64,000 nucleotides of DNA from Anaeromyxobacter dehalogenans 2CP-1 (GTDB lineage: Bacteria > Myxococcota > Myxococcia > Myxococcales > Anaeromyxobacteraceae): the NCBI RefSeq assembly GCF_000022145.1, contig NC_011891.1, positions 806,001 to 870,000 on the forward strand. The letters run 5' to 3'. Under the pieces are notes generated by a model. That model saw nothing but the letters and a program-made list of their open reading frames with translations, ran no database searches and was not told where the DNA came from. Below, in pieces: positions 31,873-41,128 of the stretch (positions within the stretch are counted from its first letter, which is position 1; the number at the start of each line of letters is the position of its first letter). A program made the translations under genes and the position numbers.

Positions 31873-32011
31873 GGCGTGCGTCCTCCTCGGCGCGACGGAC
31901 AGCAACGGCCGTGCCGCGGCGAAAGCGCCCGCCGGCGCGGGCGGCGGGCGCGGGGCGCCGGCCGGCGCGCGACCGGGGCGGGCGGCCGGCGGACCGTGGT
32001 AACGTCCGCGC

Positions 32012-33328
32012 GTGCCGCCCGACGTGTTCCGCCGCGTCAGCGATGAGATCCTGCGCGCGCAGCGGCCCATCCGCGTGCTGCGGTCCATCAACTGGGATCC
32101 CGCGGTGCACGAGCGCTTCTTCCGCGGCGGCGCGCGCGAGCTGCCCAGGCCGGAGTACCCGCCGCTCGGCTTCGAGCCGGAGAAGAAGATCAAGGAGCTG
32201 CGCGCCATCCGCCGGCAGGTGCGCGGCAAGAACCCGGTGGAGGACCTGCTCCGCCGCAAGTGCGACGAGTTCATCGCGCTCGCGCAGCTCCTCGCCGCGC
32301 GCGGGACGAAGCGCTTCTACGAGCTCTCCCGCCGCATCTACGGCGACCCGCGCGACCGCTTCCCCGACCACAACGTGGACAACCTCGCCATCGCGCGCAT
32401 GTGGGCCTCGCGCCCGCGCGCGCGCGACGAGGAGCTGGTCCACGACGCCGAGCAGGCGGCGGCGCGCGTGGCGGAGATCTGCAACCCGCTGCTGGGCGGG
32501 CACGTGAAGGCCGTGGTCCGGACCCGGCTCACCGCCAACGCCGCCGCGGGGGGCACCAGCATCACGCTCCGCAAGGGCGCGCGCTTCTCCGAGCGGCAGG
32601 TGCGGGCGCTCGCGCACCACGAGGGGCTGTGGCACGTGCTCACCTCGCTGAACGGCTACCGGCAGCCGCACCTCCCGGTGCTGGGCGTGGGCCTCCCCCG
32701 CCACACCGAGTCGCAGGAGGGCGGCGGCATCGTGGCCGAGTTCCTCACCGGCCACATCACCGACGAGCGCTACATCGAGCTCGGCGAGCGGACCATCGCC
32801 ATCGACATGGCGGCGCGGGGCGCCGACTTCCTCGAGGTGTACCGGTACCTGCTGGCGCGCTTCCCGCCGGAGAAGGCGGCGCTCATGAGCGAGCGCGTGT
32901 TCCGCGGCGGGCTGCTGGAGGGCGGCGCGCCGTTCACGAAGGACGCGGCCTACCAGCGCGGCTACTGCCGGACGTTCAACTTCCTGCGCGCGGCGCTGGA
33001 GCAGCGCGACGTGGAGCTGGTGCGCGCGTTCCTGGCCGGCAAGATGAGCGTGGACGACGCCGAGCTGGTGCGGGACCTGGTGGAGGAGGGGATCTGCGTC
33101 GGACCGGTCTACCTGCCGGAGTGGTTCATCGACATCGACCGGCTGAACGCGATCGCCACGCACAGCGTGACCATGAACCGCTTCTCGCTGCCCTCGGTGA
33201 CCCGCTACTACGCGCGCCGCCGCGGTACGCGGCCGCCGGCCGAGGCGCCCGGGCGCGCGCGCGAGGCGGACACGGAGGAAGGGCCGGCACGGCTCGCCGG
33301 CGCGGACGAGGGCGATCTGGGCGAGTGA
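32012..33328 (+). CDS. DUF1704 family zinc metallopeptidase
   Basis: A 438-residue soluble protein of the DUF1704 (TIGR02421, 'QEGLA motif') family. A zinc-binding HExxxH motif is visible as HEGLWH (H203, E204, H208), followed by the conserved TESQEGGGIVAEF (E233, E236). Eukaryotic relatives (MATCAP/KIAA0895L) are tubulin tyrosine carboxypeptidases with this same motif; older bacterial annotation as a flavohemoglobin expression modulator is unproven. Starts at GTG 32012, divergent from the type III operon. Last 40 residues are low-complexity. Substrate unknown. Confidence 0.8.
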   Translation: MPPDVFRRVSDEILRAQRPIRVLRSINWDPAVHERFFRGGARELPRPEYPPLGFEPEKKIKELRAIRRQVRGKNPVEDLLRRKCDEFIALAQLLAARGTKRFYELSRRIYGDPRDRFPDHNVDNLAIARMWASRPRARDEELVHDAEQAAARVAEICNPLLGGHVKAVVRTRLTANAAAGGTSITLRKGARFSERQVRALAHHEGLWHVLTSLNGYRQPHLPVLGVGLPRHTESQEGGGIVAEFLTGHITDERYIELGERTIAIDMAARGADFLEVYRYLLARFPPEKAALMSERVFRGGLLEGGAPFTKDAAYQRGYCRTFNFLRAALEQRDVELVRAFLAGKMSVDDAELVRDLVEEGICVGPVYLPEWFIDIDRLNAIATHSVTMNRFSLPSVTRYYARRRGTRPPAEAPGRAREADTEEGPARLAGADEGDLGE

Positions 33329-33440
33329 CGGCGCGGTCCAGCGCCAGCGTCGCGACCGACGGCCGCGCGCCGTCAGGCGCGCCCGAGGTCACGGGCCCCG
33401 CGCAGCAGGTGGGGCCCCGACGAGCTTGGCTCGGCGGGGC

Positions 33441-33455
33441 GGGGCGCAGCCCCGC
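33441..33455. terminator. Hairpin between convergent genes
   Basis: GGGGC-loop-GCCCC type stem (about six pairs) immediately at the stop of the MbfA-like gene and 113 bases after the stop of the DUF1704 gene. It has no U-run, so support is modest. Confidence 0.35.
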
Positions 33456-34573
33456 TAGCTGATGCTGGCCCCGAAGATCCGCCCCACCGCGTAGGTGACC
33501 CCGGCCGCCAGCGCCGCGAGCCCTGCCATCCGCAGCGCGGATCGCCACACGCTCGTGCCGGAGAGGAACCCGACCGCGCCGCCCACGCCGGCCAGGATCC
33601 CGCCCGCCAGGATCGCGCTCGAGATCACCGCCGGCGTGCCGGAGGTCACCAGGAACGGCACGATGGGCACGAGCGCGCCCACCGAGAACATCGCGAAGGA
33701 CGAGCCCGCCGCGCCCATAGGCGAGCCGAGGTCCTCCGGGTCGAGCCCCAGCTCCTCTCGCACCAGCGTGTCGAGCGCGCTCTCCGGGTTCTTCAGGATC
33801 TCGGCGGCGGTGCGGCTCGCCTGCTCCGTCGAGAGCCCCTTCTGCTTGAAGATGAGCGCGAGTTCGGCGGCCTCCTCCTCCGGGGCCTCCTCGATCTCGC
33901 GCTTCTCGAGCGCGATCTGCCGGGCGAGGAGGTCGCGCTGGCTCGCGACGGAGGTGTACTCGCCCGCCGCCATCGAGAACGCGCCCGCCAGCAGCCCGGC
34001 GAACCCGGTGACGAGCACGGTGCCCGGCGCGACGCCCGCCCCGGCCACCCCGAGGATGAGCGACAGGTTGGACACGAGCCCGTCGTTCATCCCGAAGATC
34101 GCAGCGCGGATCGACCCGGCCCGCCCGCCGCCGCGGTGCCACCGCTCGCGGTCGCCGATGAGCGCCCGCGCGCCCTGCGGCGCGTCCGGCCCGTGCATGC
34201 CGGCCAGCACCTGCCGGTGCGCGCGCTCCTCCGCGGCGATCTCCGTCGCCTCGCCGCCCTGCTGGTCGTACTTGTCGGCGTCGCCGGCCTCGGTCTCGAG
34301 GACCATGGGCAGCACCGCCGCGCTGCCCAGGCGCCGCGCCAGCCACACCAGCGCGCGCACGCGCGAGCTGGGCCGGTCCGGCGGGACCGCCACGCCTTCC
34401 TTGAGGAGCTTGCGCTCCCAGACCTGCGCGTGGCGCCGCTCCGCCGCGGCCAGCTCCCGGAAGCTCGCCGCGCGGGCGGGGTCCTTCTCGTGCCGGGCGA
34501 GCCCCTCGTACAGCGCGGCGCCGTCGCGCTCGTCGAGCAGGTTCTGGAGCCACAGGTCGGTGCGCACGTTCAT
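33455..34573 (-). CDS. MbfA-like iron exporter: ferritin domain fused to VIT1 domain
   Basis: A 372-residue protein with an N-terminal ferritin/rubrerythrin-like domain (1-125) and a C-terminal VIT1/CCC1 membrane domain (about 155-372) with roughly five spans. Di-iron ligands are visible: E23, E45 with H48 (ERRH) and E93/E116 with H119 (ERAH). The VIT part has the conserved GMNDGLVSNLSLILGVAGA and GAFSMAAGEYTS motifs. This architecture matches membrane-bound ferritin A, described in alphaproteobacteria as an iron and peroxide-stress exporter. No iron-responsive operator is obvious. Confidence 0.88.
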   Translation of the reverse strand: MNVRTDLWLQNLLDERDGAALYEGLARHEKDPARAASFRELAAAERRHAQVWERKLLKEGVAVPPDRPSSRVRALVWLARRLGSAAVLPMVLETEAGDADKYDQQGGEATEIAAEERAHRQVLAGMHGPDAPQGARALIGDRERWHRGGGRAGSIRAAIFGMNDGLVSNLSLILGVAGAGVAPGTVLVTGFAGLLAGAFSMAAGEYTSVASQRDLLARQIALEKREIEEAPEEEAAELALIFKQKGLSTEQASRTAAEILKNPESALDTLVREELGLDPEDLGSPMGAAGSSFAMFSVGALVPIVPFLVTSGTPAVISSAILAGGILAGVGGAVGFLSGTSVWRSALRMAGLAALAAGVTYAVGRIFGASIS

Positions 34574-34633
34574 GCGCGGCGGACTGTAGCAGGGCCGGCG
34601 CCGGAGGCCGAGCCGGCCGGCGCGCCACCGGCG

Positions 34634-35221
34634 TCAGCGCAGGGCGGCCGCGGTCCGCGCCCCGTCGCAGGGGTCGGTCCAGAACGTCGCCACCAGGTGC
34701 GAGCGGCTGGTGCACCGGGTCTTCGCGAGCAGCGCCGACACGTGCAGCTCGATGGTCTTCTCGGAGCAGCCGAGCCGCGACGCCACGGTGCGGTTCGTGT
34801 CGCCCTGCGCCACGCGGGCCAGCACGGCGGCCTGCCGCGGCGTGAGCCCCCAGCGTCGCGAGATCACCTGCACGCGATGGCGCGCGTCGCCGTCCAGGTC
34901 CGGCAGGACCACCAGCGCGTGGCCGGGGTGGCCCTCGACCGCGAAGCGGGCGGGCGTGCGCGCGTCGGCGGCCGGGGGCGCGCGGAGCACCTCCATCACC
35001 CGCTCGCGGTCCGCGGCGAGGAGCGTCCGGGCGCGCGCGTTCGCGAGCAGGATCGAGGCGGGCGCGCGGACCACCACCGCGGGCGCGGGGATGGCCTCGA
35101 GCGCCGCGTCGAGGGCGGCCGTCGCGAGGGCGGAGATCTCCGGCCGGTCGGGCGGCGGCGGCATCGAAGCGGGTGGAGCGACTTCACGGGGAGAGAGCTC
35201 TCCCCCGTGCACGGTGGTCAT
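34634..35221 (-). CDS. LuxR-type transcriptional regulator without receiver
   Basis: A 195-residue regulator whose C-terminal 65 residues form a LuxR/GerE helix-turn-helix: WGLTPRQAAVLARVAQGDTNRTVASRLGCSEKTIELHVSALLAKT. The N-terminal 110 residues look like a small PAS-like domain (PAPAVVVRAPASILLANARARTLL). No phosphoacceptor receiver is present. It is divergent from hisD with 217 bases between, which hold only weak promoter-like sequence. Target and ligand unknown. Confidence 0.8.
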   Translation of the reverse strand: MTTVHGGELSPREVAPPASMPPPPDRPEISALATAALDAALEAIPAPAVVVRAPASILLANARARTLLAADRERVMEVLRAPPAADARTPARFAVEGHPGHALVVLPDLDGDARHRVQVISRRWGLTPRQAAVLARVAQGDTNRTVASRLGCSEKTIELHVSALLAKTRCTSRSHLVATFWTDPCDGARTAAALR

Positions 35222-35407
35222 CGTTCGCGGCCCCCCAAGGCTTCGCGCGAATTTTCGAGACCGGAGCCTATTCCATCCGCCGATCTTCGCTATCCGGGGA
35301 ATCCCGTACACGCCGCGCGCCGATGCGGACGGTGCGTCCGTCTGGTGCGCCGCAGGTCGCGGCCGACCGGGGCAGGCGCGACCCTCGCCATCCAGGGCCT
35401 TTTCGTC

Positions 35408-35413
35408 TATACG
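35408..35413 (+). promoter_or_regulatory. Possible -10 element of the his operon
   Basis: TATACG in a local AT-rich patch. A start near 35420 would leave a 19-base leader containing GAGGAG before the hisD GTG. No good -35 is visible at the proper distance, so the call is tentative. There is no leader-peptide attenuator with runs of His codons. Confidence 0.35.
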
Positions 35414-35438
35414 AACGGGTTCCCCGAGGAGTTCCGCC

Positions 35439-36845
35439 GTGCTGAAGCTCGATTCCCGCGATCCTGGCTTCCAAGAAGCGTGGGCCCGCGTCTGCGCCCG
35501 TGGGTCGGACGAGGACGAGGCGCCGGTGCGCGAGGCCGCCGCCACCATCGTGGCCGACGTCCGCGCCCGCGGCGACCTGGCGCTGCTCGAGCACACCCGC
35601 CGCCACGACGCCTGGGACCCGGGCTCCGCCGCCGGCCTGGCGCTCGGCCCGGCCGACTTCGCCGCCGCGTACCGCGGCCTCCCCGCCGCGGCGCGTCGTG
35701 CGCTCTCGCTCGCCGCCCGGCGCATCGCCGACTTCCATCGCCGCGAGACCGACGCCCGGGTGCCGGCCCGTCGCGACGCCGCGGGTGCGACGCTGTCGCA
35801 GGTCGTCCGCCCGCTGGAGCGCGTCGGCCTGTACGTTCCGGGGGGGACGGCCCGCTATCCCTCCTCGGTGCTGATGACCGCCGTTCCGGCCCGCGTGGCC
35901 GGCGTCCGGGAGATCGTCGTGACGTCCCCCGGCGTGAAGGGCAGCGGCGAGATGGACCGCTGGACGCTCGCCGCCTGCCACGTGGCCGGGGTGGCGCGCC
36001 TGTTCAAGGTCGGCGGCGCGCAGGCGGTGGCGGCGCTGGCGTACGGCACCGCCACGGTGCCGGCGGTGGACAAGATCTGCGGGCCGGGCAACGCGTACGT
36101 GGCCGCCGCGAAGCGGCTGGTGTTCGGGCGCGTGGACATCGACATGATCGCCGGGCCGAGCGAGATCCTGGTGCTCGCGGACGCGGCGGCGGATCCGGCC
36201 GAGGTGGCGAGCGACCTGCTCGCGCAGGCCGAGCACGACGTGCGGGCCGTGTCGGTGCTGGTGACGCCGTCGGCCGCGCTGGCGCGGGCGGCGCTGGCGG
36301 CGGTGGAGCGCCAGCTCGCCGACCTGCCGCGCCGGGAGATCGCCGGGCGGTCGATCGAGGAGCGCGGCGCGGTGGTGGTGACGCGCGGCCTCTCCGAGGC
36401 GGTGCGGCTCGCCGACGCGTTCGCGCCCGAGCACCTGGCGCTGCACGCCCGCGGCGCGGCCGGCCTCGTGAAGCGGATCTCGCGCGCCGGCGCGGTGTTC
36501 GTGGGCAGCTCCACCCCGGAGGCGGTCGGCGACTACCTGGCCGGCCCGAGCCACGTGCTCCCGACCGCCGGCACCGCCCGGTTCGCCTCGCCGCTGTCGG
36601 TGGCGACGTTCCGCCGCCGCATGAGCGTGCTCGACCTGACGCCCGCGGCGCTCGCCGCGCTGGCACCGTCGGTCGAGGCGCTGGCGCGGGCCGAGGGGCT
36701 GGAGGGGCACTGGCGCGCGGTGGAGGTGCGGGTGGCGAAGCGCGCGTCCGCGCGGGCCCGCCGGGTGGCGCCGGCGAAGGCGAAGGCGGCCGGCGCGTCG
36801 GGGGCGCCCCGCGCGCGCGCCGCGGCCGGGGGGGCGCGTCGATGA
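35439..36845 (+). CDS. hisD: Histidinol dehydrogenase HisD
   Basis: Catalyses the last two oxidations of histidine synthesis. The 468 residues carry the family motifs: LYVPGGTARYPSSVLM, KICGPGNAYVAAAKR with VDIDMIAGPSEILVLAD, and the zinc/catalytic histidines in FAPEHLALHA and SHVLPTAGTARF. A GTG start (35439) follows GAGGAG at eight bases. The last 40 residues are an Ala/Arg/Lys-rich extension beyond the normal end at about 430. Its stop overlaps the hisB ATG. Confidence 0.96.
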   Translation: MLKLDSRDPGFQEAWARVCARGSDEDEAPVREAAATIVADVRARGDLALLEHTRRHDAWDPGSAAGLALGPADFAAAYRGLPAAARRALSLAARRIADFHRRETDARVPARRDAAGATLSQVVRPLERVGLYVPGGTARYPSSVLMTAVPARVAGVREIVVTSPGVKGSGEMDRWTLAACHVAGVARLFKVGGAQAVAALAYGTATVPAVDKICGPGNAYVAAAKRLVFGRVDIDMIAGPSEILVLADAAADPAEVASDLLAQAEHDVRAVSVLVTPSAALARAALAAVERQLADLPRREIAGRSIEERGAVVVTRGLSEAVRLADAFAPEHLALHARGAAGLVKRISRAGAVFVGSSTPEAVGDYLAGPSHVLPTAGTARFASPLSVATFRRRMSVLDLTPAALAALAPSVEALARAEGLEGHWRAVEVRVAKRASARARRVAPAKAKAAGASGAPRARAAAGGARR

Positions 36846-37468
36846 GCCGGCGGGCGGCGGTGAAGACCCCGCGCGCGGGGGCGGCCGCGCGCCGCGGGGC
36901 GGTGGCGCGGCGGACCAAGGAGACCGACGTCGCGGTGGAGCTCCGGCTCGAGCCGGGCGAGGCGGCGATCTCGACCGGGCTCCCGTTCTTCGACCACATG
37001 CTCGACCAGATCTCGCGCCACGGCGGCATGGCGCTCACGGTGCGGGCGAAGGGCGACCTGCAGGTGGACGCGCACCACACCGTCGAGGACGTGGGCATCG
37101 GCCTGGGCGAGGCGCTGCGGCAGGCGCTCGAGGACAAGGCCGGGCTGGCGCGCTACGGGCACGCGGTGGTGCCGCTCGACGAGGCGCTGGTGGAGGCGGT
37201 GGTGGACCTCTCCGGCCGCCCGCACCTCACGTTCAACGCGAAGCTGCCGAGCGGCAAGAAGTTCATCGGCGGCTACGACGTGGACCTGACGCAGGACTTC
37301 CTGCAGGCGCTCGTGAACCACGCGCGCATCTGCGTGCACGTGAACGTCCGCTACGGCCGCAACCTGCACCACGTGGTCGAGGCGATCTTCAAGGCGACCG
37401 CGCGCGCGCTCCGCGCCGCGACCGCGCGCGAGGGGACCGCGCTGCCCAGCACCAAGGGAACGCTGTGA
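36842..37468 (+). CDS. hisB: Imidazoleglycerol-phosphate dehydratase HisB
   Basis: Converts imidazoleglycerol phosphate to imidazoleacetol phosphate. The 208 residues hold the two metal-binding repeats FDHMLDQISRHGG and HHTVEDVGIGLG, and later LHHVVEAIFKATARAL. It is the monofunctional dehydratase, with no phosphatase domain. The first 27 residues are a basic extension ahead of the fold. ATG overlaps the hisD stop. hisC, which often sits between hisD and hisB, is absent here. Confidence 0.96.
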   Translation: MSRRAAVKTPRAGAAARRGAVARRTKETDVAVELRLEPGEAAISTGLPFFDHMLDQISRHGGMALTVRAKGDLQVDAHHTVEDVGIGLGEALRQALEDKAGLARYGHAVVPLDEALVEAVVDLSGRPHLTFNAKLPSGKKFIGGYDVDLTQDFLQALVNHARICVHVNVRYGRNLHHVVEAIFKATARALRAATAREGTALPSTKGTL

Positions 37469-38079
37469 GCCGCCCGGCCGGCACCGTCGCGCTGGTGGAC
37501 TACGGCGCCGGCAACCTGCGCTCGGTGGAGAACGCGCTGCGCGAGGTGGGCGCGGCGGTGGTGGTCACGCGCGATCCCGACGCGGTCCGCCGCGCCGACC
37601 GGGTGGTGGTGCCGGGGCAGGGCGCGATGCCCGCCTGCGCCGAGGCGATGCGCCGGAGCGGCGTGGCCGGCGCGCTCCTGGAGGCGGTCGAGCGCGGGAC
37701 GCCGGTGCTGGGCATCTGCGTCGGGCTGCAGATCCTGTTCGCCGAGGGCGAGGAGGCGGGCGGGGCCCGCGGACTCGGCCTGGTGGACGGCCGCATCGCG
37801 CGGCTGCCCGGCGGCGTGAAGCTGCCGCACATCGGCTGGTCGAAGGTGCGGCTGGTGGCCCCCGGGTCGGCGCTGTTCGCGCCCATGGACGGCGCCTACG
37901 TCTACTACGCGCACTCCTACGCCGCGCCCGCGGAGGCGCCCGGCGCGGCCCTGCTCACGCACCACGGCCGCGACTTCTGCGCGGCGCTGGAGCGCGGCAA
38001 CCTGTTCGCGGTGCAGTTCCACCCTGAGAAGAGCCAGCGCGTGGGCCTGGCCCTGCTCGAGCGGTTCGTCTCCACCTAG
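37465..38079 (+). CDS. hisH: Imidazole glycerol phosphate synthase glutaminase subunit HisH
   Basis: Glutaminase subunit that feeds ammonia to HisF. The 204 residues have the class I amidotransferase triad: Cys in GICVGLQ, and His and Glu in FHPEKS. N-terminal [15 protein letters not shown] is the family start. GTG at 37465 overlaps the hisB stop (GTGA). Confidence 0.97.
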   Translation: MSRPAGTVALVDYGAGNLRSVENALREVGAAVVVTRDPDAVRRADRVVVPGQGAMPACAEAMRRSGVAGALLEAVERGTPVLGICVGLQILFAEGEEAGGARGLGLVDGRIARLPGGVKLPHIGWSKVRLVAPGSALFAPMDGAYVYYAHSYAAPAEAPGAALLTHHGRDFCAALERGNLFAVQFHPEKSQRVGLALLERFVST

Positions 38080-38088
38080 GCGGGGGCC

Positions 38089-38805
38089 ATGCTCGTCATC
38101 CCAGCGATCGATCTCATCGGCGGCGAGGTGGTCCGGCTGGAGAAGGGCGACTTCGCCCGCAAGACCGTGTACGCGCGCGACCCGGCCGAGAAGGCCGCCG
38201 AGCTGGTGCGCGACGGCGCGAGCCTCATCCACGTGGTGGACCTCGACGGCGCGAAGGCCGGCTGGCCGGTGAACCTCGACGCGGTCCGCGCCATCTGCGC
38301 GGTGCCGGGGGCGGAGGTGGAGCTGGGCGGCGGGCTGCGCTCGCTGCCGGACATCGAGAAGGTGCTCGAGCTGGGCGTGCGGTACGTGGTGCTCGGCACC
38401 GCGGCGGTGGAGCGGCTCGACCTGGTCCGCCAGGCCTGCGCCCGCTTCCCCGGGCGCGTGCGCAGCGGCATCGACGCGCGCAACGGCGAGGTGAAGATCG
38501 CCGGCTGGCTGGAGGGCACCGGGCTCGGCGCGGCCGAGGTGGCGCGCCGGGTGAAGGAGGCCGGGGTCGGGCTGGTGGAGTACACCGACGTCGGCCGCGA
38601 CGGCATGTTCACCGGGGTGGACGCCGAGGGCGCGGCGCGGCTGCAGGCCGAGGCCGGCGTGCAGGTGGTCGCCTCGGGCGGCGTGGCCGGCCTCGACGAC
38701 GTGCGCGCCTGCCGCGCCGCCGGGCTGGCCGGCGTGATCGTCGGCAAGGCGCTGTACGAGGGCCGGATCGCGCTCGCCGAGGCGGTGCGCGCCGCGGCGG
38801 AGTAG
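38089..38805 (+). CDS. hisA: ProFAR isomerase HisA
   Basis: TIM-barrel isomerase for the ProFAR to PRFAR step. The 238 residues show [19 protein letters not shown] at the N-terminus with the catalytic Asp, and the phosphate-binding GG motifs. The first Asp is on beta-strand 1 and a second (EYTDVGRDG) on strand 5, as in HisA. Ten bases after hisH; hisF follows after 18 with a GAGAGGGAAG ribosome site. Confidence 0.96.
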   Translation: MLVIPAIDLIGGEVVRLEKGDFARKTVYARDPAEKAAELVRDGASLIHVVDLDGAKAGWPVNLDAVRAICAVPGAEVELGGGLRSLPDIEKVLELGVRYVVLGTAAVERLDLVRQACARFPGRVRSGIDARNGEVKIAGWLEGTGLGAAEVARRVKEAGVGLVEYTDVGRDGMFTGVDAEGAARLQAEAGVQVVASGGVAGLDDVRACRAAGLAGVIVGKALYEGRIALAEAVRAAAE

Positions 38806-38823
38806 GAGAGGGAAGGGCACCGC

Positions 38824-39584
<761 letters not shown>

Positions 39585-39588
<4 letters not shown>

Positions 39589-40076
39589 GCCGCCCCACCC
39601 GCTCGCTCGCCCGCCTGCTCGGCCGGGTCGCGTTCGACGATCGCGGCCTGGTCCCGGTGATCGCCCAGGAGGAGGACGGCACGGTCCTGATGCTGGCCTG
39701 GGCGAACCGCGAGGCGCTCGTCGCCACCGCCGAGGGCGGGCGCGCCACCTACTGGTCCCGCAGCCGGCGGTCGCTCTGGCGCAAGGGCGACACGAGCGGC
39801 CACGTGCAGGAGATCCGCGCGATCGCGCTGGACTGCGACGGAGACGCCGTGCTCTACGTCGTGCGCCAGACCGGCCCGGCGTGTCACACCGGGACGCGCA
39901 GCTGCTTCTCGGAGAGAGAGGAGATCCCATGGCAGACGAACGCTTCCTCGCGAAGCTCTGGGCCACCATCGAGTCGCGCCGCGCGGACGCCGCGCCGGCC
40001 GAGAGCTACACCAAGAAGCTCCTCGCCGCGCCGGCCAGGATCCGCAGGAAGATCATCGAGGAAGCCTACGAGGTGA
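39585..40076 (+). CDS. hisI: Phosphoribosyl-AMP cyclohydrolase HisI with frame-shifted tail over hisE
   Basis: Opens the purine ring of phosphoribosyl-AMP. The 163 residues carry the zinc and active-site motifs [39 protein letters not shown] and CHTGTRSCF. Conserved sequence ends near residue 115. The remaining 45 residues are Ser/Arg/Pro-rich and are read from the +1 frame of hisE, overlapping it by 148 bases. Ordinary HisI is about 110-130 residues, so the tail is probably a lost-stop extension. GTG start overlaps hisF. Confidence 0.9.
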
Positions 40077-40261
40077 ACGAGGCGCACCAGGCGCTCCTCG
40101 ACGGCAAGGACACGAAGGACCACCTGGCGCACGAGGCCGCCGATCTGCTGTACCACCTGTACGTGCTGCTCGCGTCGGCCGACGTGACCCCGACCGAGGT
40201 CTACGGCGTGCTGGAGCGGCGGCACCTGCAGCCCCCGGCGCCCAAGACCGGAAACCCTTGA
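39929..40261 (+). CDS. hisE: Phosphoribosyl-ATP pyrophosphohydrolase HisE
   Basis: Converts phosphoribosyl-ATP to phosphoribosyl-AMP. The 110 residues form the MazG-like all-alpha fold with [13 protein letters not shown] and [14 protein letters not shown] acidic motifs. ATG at 39929 is preceded by GAGAGGAGA, a good ribosome site, inside the hisI frame. Last gene of the his operon; its stop codon lies within the -35 hexamer of the next promoter. In many bacteria hisI and hisE are fused in one frame. Confidence 0.92.
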   Translation: MADERFLAKLWATIESRRADAAPAESYTKKLLAAPARIRRKIIEEAYEVNEAHQALLDGKDTKDHLAHEAADLLYHLYVLLASADVTPTEVYGVLERRHLQPPAPKTGNP

Positions 40262-40286
40262 CAGTCGCGGGGTTTTCCACTATTAG
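40258..40286 (+). promoter_or_regulatory. Strong sigma-70-type promoter of the macromolecular synthesis operon
   Basis: Consensus TTGACA, an ideal 17-base spacer and TATTAG. Transcription from about 40293 would give a leader near 96 bases to rpsU. The TGA stop of hisE overlaps the -35 element. This is one of the best promoters in the window. Confidence 0.8.
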
Positions 40287-40388
40287 CCGCGATTCAGCCG
40301 CGTGGAGAGCCGGGCATCCGCGATGTCCGGCTCCTCATGTTTCAGGGCGAGCAAAAGCTCCTACCTCATCAGCGAGACCGAGGAACGA

Positions 40389-40583
40389 ATGACCGGAGTG
40401 CGTGTCAAGGATGGCGAGTCCTTCGAGAACGCCATGAAGCGCTTCAAGAAGCAGTGCGAGAAGGCGGGCATCCTCTCGGAGATCCGCAAGCGCGAGCACT
40501 ACGAGAAGCCCAGCGTGAAGCGCAAGAAGAAGGCCCTCGCCGCCAAGAAGCGCGCGCTCAAGAAGATGCGCAAGGGCTTCTAG
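40389..40583 (+). CDS. rpsU: 30S ribosomal protein S21
   Basis: Small basic ribosomal protein of 64 residues: [39 protein letters not shown], then a Lys/Arg-rich tail. ATG at 40389 follows GAGGAACG. First gene of the rpsU-dnaG-rpoD cluster, here with yqeY inserted. Confidence 0.96.
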   Translation: MTGVRVKDGESFENAMKRFKKQCEKAGILSEIRKREHYEKPSVKRKKKALAAKKRALKKMRKGF

Positions 40584-40597
40584 CCGGGGCCATCGCC

Positions 40598-41047
40598 ATG
40601 GCGCTCAAGGAACGGCTCGACGCGGACCTCAAGTCCGCGATGCGCGAGAAGGACACGCTCAAGCTGAGCGTGGTCCGCATGCTGAAGAGCGCCGTGAAGT
40701 ACCGCGAGATCGAGCTGATGAAGCCGCTCGACGACGCGGGCGTGCAGGGCGTGATCGCCTCCGAGATCAAGCGCCGGCGCGACTCGGTCGAGCAGTACCG
40801 GGCCGGGAACCGCCAGGACCTGGTCGACAAGGAGGAGGCGGAGATCCGGATCCTCCAGGCCTGGCTCCCCGCCCAGCTCACCGAGGACGAGCTCCGCGCG
40901 AAGGTGGACGCGGCCGTCCAGGCGACCGGGGCGCAGGGGCCGAAGGACATGGGCGCCGTCATGAAGGCGCTCCTGCCCGAGGTGCAGGGCCGGGCCGAGG
41001 GGAAGGCCGTCAGCGACATGGTGAAGGCGCGCCTCGCCGGAAAGTAG
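40598..41047 (+). CDS. yqeY: GatB/YqeY family protein
   Basis: A 149-residue YqeY-family protein, related to the tRNA-binding tail domain of GatB. Motifs: [33 protein letters not shown] and [15 protein letters not shown], and a C-terminal YqeY fold ending MVKARL. Its role is not established; the family is often beside rpsU and dnaG. 14 bases after rpsU. Confidence 0.93.
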   Translation: MALKERLDADLKSAMREKDTLKLSVVRMLKSAVKYREIELMKPLDDAGVQGVIASEIKRRRDSVEQYRAGNRQDLVDKEEAEIRILQAWLPAQLTEDELRAKVDAAVQATGAQGPKDMGAVMKALLPEVQGRAEGKAVSDMVKARLAGK

Positions 41048-41114
41048 GCCGGGCGGTGAGGCGGCCGCGGCCGCCCGGCGGTGGCCGGGCGCCGTGCGTG
41101 CCGCGAGCGGTAGC

Positions 41115-41128
41115 GGAGGCGCAACCTG
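41115..41128 (+). promoter_or_regulatory. dnaG: Ribosome binding site selecting a CTG start for dnaG
   Basis: GGAGG at 41115-41119, six bases, then CTG at 41126-41128. An in-frame TAG at 41111-41113 excludes any start further upstream, and the codons between are CGG AGG CGC AAC. The next usable start (GTG 41171) has no ribosome site and would drop the family's conserved first 15 residues. Confidence 0.75.

Noticed and set aside
35222-35438. His-leader attenuator before hisD
   Set aside because: No run of His codons and no alternative hairpins; only a possible -10 is visible.
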